Below, in pieces: positions 17,198 through 25,771 of a DNA stretch of 49,182 nucleotides. Within the stretch, counting starts at the first letter, position 1, and each line of letters starts with the position of its first letter. Location of the stretch: assembly GCA_016867395.1 (NCBI GenBank), contig VGJS01000029.1:1-49182 (forward strand), read 5' to 3'. A program made the position numbers and the translations under genes. The notes below the pieces were generated by a model, which saw nothing but the letters and a program-made list of their open reading frames with translations, was not told the origin of the DNA and made no database searches. The stretch is from Candidatus Handelsmanbacteria bacterium. Its GTDB lineage: Bacteria; Latescibacterota; UBA2968; UBA8231.

Positions 17198-18340
17198 ATG
17201 AAAAGGCTGGCCGTGATCCCCGCCGATCCCCTGTACAAATACGTGGCCAAAGGAGAGCTCAAGCCGCGCTACTGGAATCCCGGTGAGTTCTTCGACGAAA
17301 TCCACGTGGTCTCGCTTTGTGCCGATGAGGTTGCTCCCGAACAGGTCCAGGCCCTGGCCGGCCGGGCCAAGCTCTACATCCACCCAGTGGGCCGGCCCAC
17401 GCCGATGACGCTGGCCTGGTACTACCGGAAGGTCAGCCGTCTGATCGGCAACTTGGCCCCCTCGGTGATCCGCGCCCACGGCCCCTGGCACAGCGGCAGT
17501 CTGGGGGTCCACGCCGGCCGGCGTCTGGGGGTACCCTGCCTGGTCTCCATCCACAACGAGATGGACGCCACCAGGAGCTTCGACCGGCGCCTGCTCTTGC
17601 GGCTGGTCCGGCCCCTCGAATACTACACCCTTCGCCATGCCTCGGCGGTGCTCTGCGTCAGCAATTACCTCCACGAATACGCCAGCAGGTACGGGGCCCA
17701 GCGAATGATCACGGTTTACAACAAGGTCTACCCGGACCAGTTTGCGGGGCAGGCCGGCTCCGAGGCAGCACCGCTGCAGGTGCTGGCGGTCATGCGCCTG
17801 GACCCCCAAAAGGACCCGGAGTGCTTGATCCGGGCAGTAGCTCCCCTCAAGCTGAGGCTAAAACTGGTGGGAAAGGGGGAGTTGGAGGGGCGCCTCAAAA
17901 GGCTGGTGCGCGAACTGGGGGTGGAGGACAGGGTAGAGTTGATCCCGATGGTCCCCAACAGCCAGATCCACACCCATTACCTGGGGGCGGACATCTTCGC
18001 CATGGCCACCCACTATGAGGGCTTCTGCATCCCCGTCCTCGAAGCCATGGCCGCCGGCTTGCCGGTGGTGGCCAGCCAAACCCCCCCCATCCCCGAGATC
18101 CTCGGCGGGGCCGGCTTGCTGGTGGAGCACCGCCCCGAGGCCTTCACCAGGGCTTTTGCGGAGTTGGCCGCTGATCCGGAGCGGCGATCCAGGCTGGGAG
18201 CAGCGGCCAGGGAGCGGGCGGCATCCCTGGACGGCCGCAGGATGGAGGACAGGGAGGCCGAACTCTACCAGGTCCTGATCGCCAAAGATCGGGCCGCCCT
18301 CGAACTGCTGTGTGCCGATGCCCGGCGTTACGTCGCCTGA
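17198..18340 (+). CDS. GT4-family glycosyltransferase
   Basis: This 380-residue protein has a GT-B fold. The C-terminal domain shows VLAVMRLDPQKDPECLIRAV, KLRLKLVGKGELEGRL and the donor-binding E-x7-E segment EGFCIPVLEAMAAG, followed by LPVVASQTPPIPEIL. The N-terminal domain contains VIRAHGPWHSG and a PCLVSIHNEMDA loop. GT4 retaining enzymes add a nucleotide-activated sugar to a growing lipid-linked glycan in the cytoplasm. It begins two bases after the GT39-like gene and is the last gene before the tandem TMTC-like array. Donor and linkage cannot be read. Confidence 0.87.
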   Translation: MKRLAVIPADPLYKYVAKGELKPRYWNPGEFFDEIHVVSLCADEVAPEQVQALAGRAKLYIHPVGRPTPMTLAWYYRKVSRLIGNLAPSVIRAHGPWHSGSLGVHAGRRLGVPCLVSIHNEMDATRSFDRRLLLRLVRPLEYYTLRHASAVLCVSNYLHEYASRYGAQRMITVYNKVYPDQFAGQAGSEAAPLQVLAVMRLDPQKDPECLIRAVAPLKLRLKLVGKGELEGRLKRLVRELGVEDRVELIPMVPNSQIHTHYLGADIFAMATHYEGFCIPVLEAMAAGLPVVASQTPPIPEILGGAGLLVEHRPEAFTRAFAELAADPERRSRLGAAARERAASLDGRRMEDREAELYQVLIAKDRAALELLCADARRYVA

Positions 18341-18347
18341 TCAGGGG

Positions 18348-18353
18348 AAGGAG
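18348..18353 (+). promoter_or_regulatory. Ribosome binding site deciding the start of P1
   Basis: AAGGAG lies six bases before the ATG at 18360. It supports that start over in-frame upstream codons such as the one at 18312, which would overlap the GT4 gene. P1 is one of the few genes in the cluster with a clear Shine-Dalgarno site of its own rather than a stop-start overlap, so it may be translated independently. Confidence 0.6.
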
Positions 18354-18359
18354 CCGGCG

Positions 18360-20099
18360 ATGTGCTCCACCTGGGCAAAGGGCCATCTCTGGCGCGGGGC
18401 GCTGATCTGGGGCTTGACGGCCCTGGTGTACGCCGGAAGCCTCAACAACGCCTTTCAGTACGACGATATCCATTCTATTGTCGACAATCCCCATATCCGT
18501 TCCCCGGCCAAGATCCCCGCCTTCTTTGTAGACCCAGCGCTCTTTTCTGCTGACCCCCGAAACGCCATGTACCGGCCCGTGGTGCTGGTGAGTTATGCCC
18601 TGAACCACGCCATCAGCGGCTACGAAGTCTGGTCCTATCATCTGTTCAATCTGGGGATTCATCTGGGGGTCGGCAGCTTGGTCTATGCCCTGGTTTGCCA
18701 ACTGGGGGGGGGCTGGCGCCAGGGGCTAATGGCGGGGCTGATCTTCGCCCTCCACCCGGTGGCCAGTGAACCGGTCAACTACATCAGCAGCCGCTCCGAA
18801 TCGCTCTGCGCCTTCTTCTTTCTGCTGGCTTTTCTGGGACACGTGCGCGGCGGCCGGAAATGGTTCGGGGTAAGTCTGGCCTCCTTTGGCGCGGCGCTCC
18901 TGGCCAAGTCCGTGGCCATTGCCTTCCTGCCCGTCGCGCTGGCCTACGAGCTGATTTTCAGGAGGGCGGATTTGGCCTGGAAGTCGCTGTTGAAACGGCA
19001 CGGACCCCTCTGGCTGGTCGGTCTGGTCTATCTGGTGGGGATTCGGGGAGCCCTCGATACCGCCCTGGTCTCGCACCCGGTGCGCTCCCTGAGCGTCCAG
19101 GGGTTCACCCAGATCAAGGCAGTGGTCTACTATCTCAAGCTGTGGTGTATGCCCTGGGGGTTGAGTGTGGAGCACCCCTTCACCCTGGCGCGGGGCATCG
19201 GGGATGGACCAGTGCTCGCCGTGTTCCTGGTGATGGGCACTGCCGGCGCCCTGTTGCTCCTGCACTCGGGCAGGCAGGTGTTGTTCTGGGGGCTGTGGGC
19301 AGTGCTGGCGCTTTTGCCCAGCAGCGCCGTGCCCCTCAACGTGCTGGTCAACGAGCATCGCCTCTATCTGCCAGCGGTGGCTTTTTCGGTACTGCTGGCC
19401 GGCCTACTGGCAAAATTGGTCGAAGCACAGGGCAGGCTGGGGGGCACCCTCGTGGCAGTGTGGTTGGGCAGTTACGGGGCCCTGGCCTGGCAGCGCTCCC
19501 AGGTCTGGCAAAGCCCCGAATCGCTGTGGCAGGACGCCCTGCGCAAGGGGTCCTACATGCCCCGGCCCCATCTGTTTGTGGGAGACGGGCACCAGCAGGC
19601 GGGCCGGCACGAGGAGGCCCTGCGCGAATACGCCCTGGCCCACGCGGTGTACCCAGAGGTGCTCAGCGCCGGGGACCAGGTGGCCCTCTTTAACAACCAG
19701 GGCGCCGCACATCTCGCCTTGGGGCACCGAAACGAAGCGATGGCGTCCTACCGCCAGGCCCTGGCCATCGATCCGATTTACACCAAGGCCAGGGAGGCGC
19801 TCGAAGCCCTGGTCGCCTTGCAGGAGTTGGAATGGGAACCGACCGCCCAACTGCTCCACAAGAAGGGGCTGATGCTCCTGATCGAAAACCGGCCGGCCCA
19901 GGCGGCGGAGGCGCTCGAAGCCTCGCTGGCGCGGCAGGTCCGCCTCGAAACCTACCGCGCCCTGGGCATGGCCTACGAGCAACTGGGGCAGGTCGATGAA
20001 GAGCGGCGGGTGTATGCCACCCTCGTGGCGCTGGCGCCGGAGAGTCCCTTTGGTCGCGCCGCCGCGGCAAAACTCAGAGAACTGGAGGGGAGCAAGTGA
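18360..20099 (+). CDS. TMTC-like GT-C membrane protein with TPR tail, paralog P1
   Basis: This 579-residue protein has about ten hydrophobic segments over residues 1-375 and TPR-like helices after that. The first periplasmic loop has FQYDDIHSIVDNPHIR with D35-D36, then MYRPVVLVSYALNH and [17 protein letters not shown], then [13 protein letters not shown]. These blocks match the order of conserved motifs in TMTC/DUF1736 proteins. In animals, that family transfers O-linked mannose to cadherins from dolichol-phosphate-mannose. Bacterial substrates are unknown, so the glycosyltransferase role here is inference. The block that reads SKE in most copies is A182-K-S184 here, so it lacks the Glu. P1 shares SGYEVWSYHLF with P4, which suggests these two are sister copies. 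Confidence 0.82.
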   Translation: MCSTWAKGHLWRGALIWGLTALVYAGSLNNAFQYDDIHSIVDNPHIRSPAKIPAFFVDPALFSADPRNAMYRPVVLVSYALNHAISGYEVWSYHLFNLGIHLGVGSLVYALVCQLGGGWRQGLMAGLIFALHPVASEPVNYISSRSESLCAFFFLLAFLGHVRGGRKWFGVSLASFGAALLAKSVAIAFLPVALAYELIFRRADLAWKSLLKRHGPLWLVGLVYLVGIRGALDTALVSHPVRSLSVQGFTQIKAVVYYLKLWCMPWGLSVEHPFTLARGIGDGPVLAVFLVMGTAGALLLLHSGRQVLFWGLWAVLALLPSSAVPLNVLVNEHRLYLPAVAFSVLLAGLLAKLVEAQGRLGGTLVAVWLGSYGALAWQRSQVWQSPESLWQDALRKGSYMPRPHLFVGDGHQQAGRHEEALREYALAHAVYPEVLSAGDQVALFNNQGAAHLALGHRNEAMASYRQALAIDPIYTKAREALEALVALQELEWEPTAQLLHKKGLMLLIENRPAQAAEALEASLARQVRLETYRALGMAYEQLGQVDEERRVYATLVALAPESPFGRAAAAKLRELEGSK

Positions 20100-20299
20100 G
20101 CGAGGGAGAGCCGAAAACCGCTAGGGTGCCGCTCGATACGGCGCTCCTGGCCCAGATCGAGGCCATCCGGGAAAGCGCTGGTTTTGCCAGCGCCGAAGCC
20201 TTTGTCCACCACTGCGTGGAAAAGGAGCTCAAGGCGCAACGCGAGGCGGCGGAAAAGGCCCTGGCCCAAAGGCTGCGGGCCCTGGGCTACCTGGAATGA
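20096..20299 (+). CDS. Small ribbon-helix-helix-like protein
   Basis: The 67-residue protein starts at a GTG overlapping the P1 stop by four bases, and its stop overlaps the P2 start. The sequence TARVPLDTALLAQIEAIRE, then GFASAEAFVHHCVEKELK, has the short strand plus two-helix pattern of CopG/MetJ-type ribbon-helix-helix proteins. It ends with a charged helix and ALAQRLRALGYLE. Most such proteins bind DNA as dimers. Similar short RHH-like proteins with an LGYL-type ending are also found beside enzymes in glycan loci, where the role is not known. It could regulate the array or act as a small partner of P1 or P2. The family assignment rests on pattern only. Confidence 0.6.
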   Translation: MSEGEPKTARVPLDTALLAQIEAIRESAGFASAEAFVHHCVEKELKAQREAAEKALAQRLRALGYLE

Positions 20300-22062
20300 G
20301 CCAGAGGCGGGCCCTGGTGCTGGTCCGGGCACGCCCCCTGGCGGCCTTTGGGCTGCTGGCCGGCCTCCTGGTCTTCGCCCTGTACCTGGGCGCCCTGTCC
20401 CATCCCTTCCAGTACGACGACCGCCATTCCATCCAGTACAACCCACACCTGCGCTCCCTGGACAAGATCCCGGCCTATTTCACTGACCTGCACACCTTCT
20501 CCAGCGACAGTCGGGGCACCATGTTCCGGCCCCTGGTGCTGCTCAGCTACGCCCTCAACTACGCGGCGGGCGGGCAGGGGGTGGTAGGGTACCGGCTGGT
20601 GAACCTGGGCCTGCACCTGGTCTGCGCGGTACTCCTTTTCGCCTGGTTGTACCGCCGGGGCCCTCCGGCCGGGGCCTGGGCCGCGGGCCTGATCTTCGCC
20701 GCCCATCCCACCCACGCCGAGCCGGTGATCTACCTGAGCAGCCGTTCGGACCTGATGGTCAGTTGCTGGTACCTGGGGGGCCTGCTGTGGGCGGCCCGCA
20801 GCCGCTGGGCCGCCGCCGCCGGGGCCTACGCCGGGGGGCTGCTCTCCAAGGAGGTGGCCATCACCCTGCCCCTGCTGGTGGGCCTGCAGCAGGGCTGGGT
20901 CCGCACCCGGGCCGCCTGGCGACCGCTGCTGCTGATGGGGCTGGTGGGCTTGGGGTACCTGGCCCTGATCAGCCTCAACACCTTCCTGCCCGGCTCCCTG
21001 GCCAAGGCCCCGCGAGGCTGGGGGGTGCAGGCCCTCACCCAGGTGAAGGCGTACGTGTATTATCTGTGGCTTTTCATCATGCCCGCCCACCTGAGCGTGG
21101 AGCACCAGTTCTTTGTATCTTCGGGGCTGGACGCCGCCGTGGCGGCCGCGGCCCTGCTCCTGGGCTCGGTCTGCTGGCTGGCCTGGCGGAGCCGGGGACA
21201 GCTGCCCGCCCTGGGCTGGGCCTGGTTCGCCCTGGCCCTGGCCCCGGCCTCAATGGTCCCGCTCAATATCCTGGTCAGCGAGCGCCGCATGTACCTGGCC
21301 AGCGCCGGCCTCTGCCTGATACTGGCCTGGTGCTGGCCCCGCCTGGGGCGGGCGCGTTGGGCCGGCCCTGCCCTGCTGGCGCTGCTGGCGGCGCTGAGCC
21401 TGGGGCGCAACCCGGTGTGGGCCTCGGAGGTGGGGCTGTGGGAGGACGCGGTGGCCAATGGGCCGGGGATGTTCCGGGCGAGGGCCAACCTGGGGCTGGC
21501 CTACAAACACGCCGGCCGCGACGAGGAGGCCCTGCGCCAGATGCGCCTGGCCCTGGAGATCAATCCGGACTACGCCGACGCCTGGGTCGAGTTGGGCAAC
21601 CTGCTCAATGACCAGGGGGAGGTCCGGGACGCCGCCGAGGCGTACCACCGGGCCCTGCGCCTGAACCCCTCCCAGGAGGGGGCCCACTACAACCTGGGCA
21701 ACCTGGCCCAGGCCGGCGGCCAGTGGCAGGCGGCGGCGGACTACTACCTTGCGGCCCTGCGCCTGCACCCCGGCTTTGCCGAGGCCCGCAACAATCTGGG
21801 CCAGGTGTACGAGGCCCTGGGCCGACCGGAGCTGGGGCTGGAGCAGTACCGCTGGTCCCTGTCCCTCAACCCCGAACTGGCCCCGGCCTGGTACAACCTG
21901 GCCGCGTACCTGGAGCGCCAGGGGCAGGGGGCCGAGGCAGCGGCGGCCTACCGGCGCTGCCGACAACTTCTCCTGGCCGATCCCGAGTACCAAACCAACC
22001 CCCAGTACCAGAACTTTGCCCGCCGCTCCCTGGAGGCGGCAGCGCGGTTGGAGGGGAACTGA
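20296..22062 (+). CDS. TMTC-like GT-C membrane protein with TPR tail, paralog P2
   Basis: This 588-residue protein has a membrane part to about residue 370 and TPR units from about 380 to 588. The DD pair is D41-D42 in FQYDDRHSIQYNPHLR. It has the most divergent first loop of the array: MFRPL in place of MYRPL, GYRLVN in place of GYHLVN, and LNILVSERRMYL in place of [28 protein letters not shown] and LLSKEVAITLP are intact. The tail has about five clear TPR-like repeats, such as AWVELGNLLNDQGEVRDAAE. The ATG overlaps the RHH-like gene, and asnB copy 2 follows seven bases downstream. Confidence 0.82.
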   Translation: MSQRRALVLVRARPLAAFGLLAGLLVFALYLGALSHPFQYDDRHSIQYNPHLRSLDKIPAYFTDLHTFSSDSRGTMFRPLVLLSYALNYAAGGQGVVGYRLVNLGLHLVCAVLLFAWLYRRGPPAGAWAAGLIFAAHPTHAEPVIYLSSRSDLMVSCWYLGGLLWAARSRWAAAAGAYAGGLLSKEVAITLPLLVGLQQGWVRTRAAWRPLLLMGLVGLGYLALISLNTFLPGSLAKAPRGWGVQALTQVKAYVYYLWLFIMPAHLSVEHQFFVSSGLDAAVAAAALLLGSVCWLAWRSRGQLPALGWAWFALALAPASMVPLNILVSERRMYLASAGLCLILAWCWPRLGRARWAGPALLALLAALSLGRNPVWASEVGLWEDAVANGPGMFRARANLGLAYKHAGRDEEALRQMRLALEINPDYADAWVELGNLLNDQGEVRDAAEAYHRALRLNPSQEGAHYNLGNLAQAGGQWQAAADYYLAALRLHPGFAEARNNLGQVYEALGRPELGLEQYRWSLSLNPELAPAWYNLAAYLERQGQGAEAAAAYRRCRQLLLADPEYQTNPQYQNFARRSLEAAARLEGN

Positions 22063-22068
22063 GGACCC

Positions 22069-23940
22069 ATGTGTGGAATCGCTGGCATCGTCTACCGCGA
22101 GCCCGGGCGGGAGGTGGACCCCCAGGTCCTCGACCGCATGACCGACCTCCTGCAACACCGGGGGCCCGATGACCGGGGCATCTGGCGGGAGCCGGGGGTG
22201 GGCCTGGGTCACCGGCGGCTGAGCATCATCGACCTGGTGACGGGCCACCAGCCCATGTCCGGGGCAGGGGGGCGGTACTGGCTCACCTACAACGGCGAGA
22301 TCTATAACTACCTCGAACTGCGCGCCGAACTGCGGGCCCAGGGCCGTGCCTTCGCCACCCAGAGCGACACCGAGGTCCTGCTCCAGCTCTGCGAAGCCCT
22401 CGGAGAGGAGGGCCTGCCCCAGCTCAACGGGATGTTTGCCTTTGGGCTGTGGGACCGCGCCCGCCGGCGCCTGCTGGCCGCCCGCGACCATCTGGGCATC
22501 AAACCCTTCTACTACTACGCCGGCGAGGAGGTCTTCCTCTTCGCCTCTGAGATCAAAAGCCTGCTGGAACACCCCCAGGTGGAGGCCAGTCTCGACCCGG
22601 AGGCCTTGCAGGACTACCTCGATCTGCAGTACTGCCTGGGAGACAAGACCCTATTCAAGGGGATCAGACGCCTCCTGCCCGGCCATTTCCTGGTCTGGGA
22701 GGAGGGGCGGGTGCGGGTGGGGCGGTACTGGGACGTGGATTTCACCCCCGAGGCGCAGTACCGGGAGGCCGAGTTTGTCCCCCACCTGGCCGAACTCCTG
22801 GCCGACGCCGTGCGCCTGCAACTGCGCAGCGATGTGCCCCTGGGCGCCCACCTGAGTGGGGGGTTGGACTCCAGCGCCATCGCCTGCCTGGCCGCCGGGC
22901 AGATGCAAAGCCCTTTGCAGGTTTTCACCGGGGGGTTCCGCGACCACGCCAAGTACGACGAGTCGGCCTATGCCCGGCTGGTAGCTGATGAACTGGGCGC
23001 AGTGTACCGCGAGGTCTTTCCCCGCGCCGCGGACCTGGCCGACACCTTTGCCAAGCTGGTGTACTATCTGGACGAGCCCATTGCCGGGGCCGCGGTTTTC
23101 CCGCAGTACTTCCTCTCCGAACTGGCCAGCCGCCACGTCAAGGTGGTGCTGGGCGGGCAGGGGGGGGACGAGCTTTTTGGTGGCTACGCCCGCTACCTGG
23201 TGGCCTACCTCGAGGCCGGCCTAGAGCAGGCCATCTACGGGCCAGGCGCGGAGGAGGTGTCCCTGGCCGAACTGGCTTCCAGCCTCAGCTACCTGCGCGG
23301 GTACGAGCCGACCATCATGAAGTACTTCGGCCAGGACCTCTTCGGCGATCCGGCGGACCGCTACTACCTGTTGCTCAAGCGCTCCCAGGACCTGGAGGGG
23401 GTGCTGGTGGGGGATTGGCGGGCGGGGGGTTACTCGACGAGGGAACAGTTCCGGGCCGAATTCTTGGCCCCCCGCACCGGGGCGCTCATCGATCGCATGC
23501 TCTACATGGACCTCAAGAACCACCTCCAGTCCCTGCTGCAACTGGAGGACCGCACCAGCATGGCCGTCTCCCTGGAGTCCCGGCTGCCGCTTCTGGACCA
23601 CCGCCTGGTGGACCAGGTCTTTGCGGTGCCGGCCCGCCACCGCTTTGCCGGGGGGCGGCCCAAGTACCTGCTCCGCCGAGCCCTGGAGGGGATCGTGCCC
23701 CAGCCCATCCTCGACCGGCGCGACAAGATGGGTTTCCCGGTGCCCATCTTCGAGTGGTTCCGGGGCGAACTGCGGCCCTTCGTCGAGGAGGTGCTGCTGG
23801 GTCAGACCGCCCGCCAGCGCGGGCTGTACGACATGAAAGGGGTGGAGCAGTGCATACGCGGCGAGCAGCCCATCGGCCGCACGGTCTGGGGCCTGCTCTC
23901 CCTGGAGCTGTGGTTCCGCGCCTATTTCGACAGGCGCTAA
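22069..23940 (+). CDS. asnB: Asparagine-synthase-like glutamine amidotransferase (AsnB family), copy 2
   Basis: This 623-residue protein starts MCGIAGIVYR, so Cys2 is the glutaminase nucleophile. HRGPDDRG and TYNGEIYNYLELR are intact. The PP-loop is SGGLDS at residues 263-268, followed by VVLGGQGGDELFGGYARY and LPLLDHRLVDQVF. It resembles classical AsnB and exosortase-cluster-type amidotransferases more than copy 1, with longer domains and many family-typical blocks. It lies between TMTC-like P2 and P3. Because it interrupts the array, it may serve the same envelope system, for instance by amidating a carboxyl sugar, or may simply be a transplanted gene. No mobile-element remains are seen at its ends. 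Confidence 0.88.
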   Translation: MCGIAGIVYREPGREVDPQVLDRMTDLLQHRGPDDRGIWREPGVGLGHRRLSIIDLVTGHQPMSGAGGRYWLTYNGEIYNYLELRAELRAQGRAFATQSDTEVLLQLCEALGEEGLPQLNGMFAFGLWDRARRRLLAARDHLGIKPFYYYAGEEVFLFASEIKSLLEHPQVEASLDPEALQDYLDLQYCLGDKTLFKGIRRLLPGHFLVWEEGRVRVGRYWDVDFTPEAQYREAEFVPHLAELLADAVRLQLRSDVPLGAHLSGGLDSSAIACLAAGQMQSPLQVFTGGFRDHAKYDESAYARLVADELGAVYREVFPRAADLADTFAKLVYYLDEPIAGAAVFPQYFLSELASRHVKVVLGGQGGDELFGGYARYLVAYLEAGLEQAIYGPGAEEVSLAELASSLSYLRGYEPTIMKYFGQDLFGDPADRYYLLLKRSQDLEGVLVGDWRAGGYSTREQFRAEFLAPRTGALIDRMLYMDLKNHLQSLLQLEDRTSMAVSLESRLPLLDHRLVDQVFAVPARHRFAGGRPKYLLRRALEGIVPQPILDRRDKMGFPVPIFEWFRGELRPFVEEVLLGQTARQRGLYDMKGVEQCIRGEQPIGRTVWGLLSLELWFRAYFDRR

Positions 23941-23944
23941 CGAC

Positions 23945-25771
23945 ATGAGCCTGCGTGTGGCAGGGCCCTGTCTGGCCATCCTCCTGGCCGCGGCCCTGGC
24001 CTTTGCCAATTCCCTGGATAACGGTTTCCACTTCGACGACGAACACTCCCTGGTCGAAAACCCCCACGTGCGCTCTTTGGGGAATGTCCCCGCCTTCTTC
24101 GTCGATCCGCAACTCTTCTCCCGCAACCCGGGCAGCCAGATGTACCGGCCCCTGGTGCTGGTCAGCTACGCGCTCAACTACAGGGCCGGCGGGTACGCGG
24201 TGCAGGGGTACCACCTGGTCAATATCGGCCTGCACGCCCTGGCCGCCTGCCTGCTGTGGGGGCTGCTTGGTGCCCTGGGGCTGAGCGGGGGGAGCGCTCT
24301 GGCCGGGGGCCTGCTCTTCGTAGTCCACCCCCTGGCCGCCGAGCCGGTCAACTATATCAGCAGCCGCTCCGAGTCCCTGGCCGCGGTCTTTGTGCTGGGT
24401 GCCCTGCTCCTGCACCTGCGGGCGCCGGGGCGGTGGTCGCCGGCGGCCCTGGCCTGTGTGGCCGGGGGCCTGCTGAGCAAGGAGAGCGCCGCGGTGGCCC
24501 CGGCCCTGCTGCTGGCCTGCGACTGGGCCTTCCGACCCGCCGGGCTCAGGGTGGGGCGCCACGCCCCTTACTGGGGGTTCCTGGGCCTGTACCTGCTCCT
24601 GACGGGCAGGCTGGCGGCCGAGGCCCTGTACGAGGCGCCGGTGCGCGAGTGGGCCGCCCAGTTGTGTACCCAGGCCAAGGCCCTGGTCTACTACCTGCGG
24701 CTGCTGGTCCTGCCCCATCCCCTCAGCGCCGAGCACCCCTTTGCAGTCTCCAGTTCGCCCTTCGAGGGGGCGGTGCTGGCCAGCCTGCTGCTCCTGGCCG
24801 TCCTGGGCTGGGTCTGGTGGCGCAGCCTGGGACGCCAGGGGTTGTTCTGGCTGGCCTGGGTGGGGCTGGCCCTCCTGCCCACCCTGGTGGTGCCCCTCAA
24901 CCTGCTGGTGGCCGAGCGCCGGCTCTACCTCCCCCTGGCCGGGGCCCTGGGTTTTGTGCTCTGGCTGCTCGGCCGGCAGCCCCTGGCCGGCAGGGGCTTG
25001 TTGGGGGCGGCGTGGGCGGGCCTGCTGCTGTTGACCCTTCAGCGCAACCAGGTCTGGGCCGACGAAGGGACCCTGTGGGCCGATGCCAGGGACAAGGGGC
25101 CGCAACTGGTGCGCCCGCACCTGCGCTTAGGGGTAGTGTACCGGCAGCGGGGCGAGTTGGGCATGGCCGAGGCCGCGTACCGCCGTGCCCTGGAGCTGGA
25201 CCCGCACAATGCCCCGGCCCACAACAACCTGGGCAACCTCTGGCGCGACCAGGGGCGCCTGGCCGAGGCTGAGAGGGAATACCTGCTGGCCCTCGAAACC
25301 CTCCCCCGCTACCCCGAGGCCCTGATCAACCTGGCAGCCCTGTACACCCGGCAGGGCCGGCCTGCCCTGGCCCTGGAGCTGTACGGCCGGGCCCTGGAAG
25401 TGAGCGGGGAGCGCCCGGAGCTGTACGCCAACCTCGCCCTGGCCCAGGCCGCCCTGGGCCGCTGGGCCGAGGCCGAGGCCTCCCTGCGCCGAGCCGCCTC
25501 GCTGCGGCCCGAGGCCGGGGTGTATTTTGGGCTGGGGGACGCGGTGGAGCGCCAGGGCCGTATAGAGGAGGCCCTGGCCCTGTACCAGGAGGCCCTGCGC
25601 CTGGACCCGCAGTACGCCAAGCCCTACTACCACCTGGGCCTGCTCTACGAGGGCCAGGGCCGGCGGCAGGAGGCCGCCGAGGCGTACACCTCCTTCCTGC
25701 GCTGGTGGCGCGAGGATCCCAAGGTGGCCGCAGAAGTGCGCCGGCGCCTGGAAGGACTAAAGGGGCCATGA
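23945..25771 (+). CDS. TMTC-like GT-C membrane protein with TPR tail, paralog P3
   Basis: This 608-residue protein has D31-D32 in FHFDDEHSLVENPHVR, the only copy with FHFDD rather than F-Q/H-YDD. Other core blocks follow the consensus: [31 protein letters not shown] and LLSKESAAVAP. LNLLVAERRLYLP is slightly changed. The membrane part runs to about residue 365 and the tail to 608 with about six TPR-like units (for example NAPAHNNLGNLWRDQGRLAE). It follows asnB copy 2 by four bases and overlaps P4 by ATGA. It ends in a short charged helix, RRRLEGLKGP. Confidence 0.84.
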   Translation: MSLRVAGPCLAILLAAALAFANSLDNGFHFDDEHSLVENPHVRSLGNVPAFFVDPQLFSRNPGSQMYRPLVLVSYALNYRAGGYAVQGYHLVNIGLHALAACLLWGLLGALGLSGGSALAGGLLFVVHPLAAEPVNYISSRSESLAAVFVLGALLLHLRAPGRWSPAALACVAGGLLSKESAAVAPALLLACDWAFRPAGLRVGRHAPYWGFLGLYLLLTGRLAAEALYEAPVREWAAQLCTQAKALVYYLRLLVLPHPLSAEHPFAVSSSPFEGAVLASLLLLAVLGWVWWRSLGRQGLFWLAWVGLALLPTLVVPLNLLVAERRLYLPLAGALGFVLWLLGRQPLAGRGLLGAAWAGLLLLTLQRNQVWADEGTLWADARDKGPQLVRPHLRLGVVYRQRGELGMAEAAYRRALELDPHNAPAHNNLGNLWRDQGRLAEAEREYLLALETLPRYPEALINLAALYTRQGRPALALELYGRALEVSGERPELYANLALAQAALGRWAEAEASLRRAASLRPEAGVYFGLGDAVERQGRIEEALALYQEALRLDPQYAKPYYHLGLLYEGQGRRQEAAEAYTSFLRWWREDPKVAAEVRRRLEGLKGP

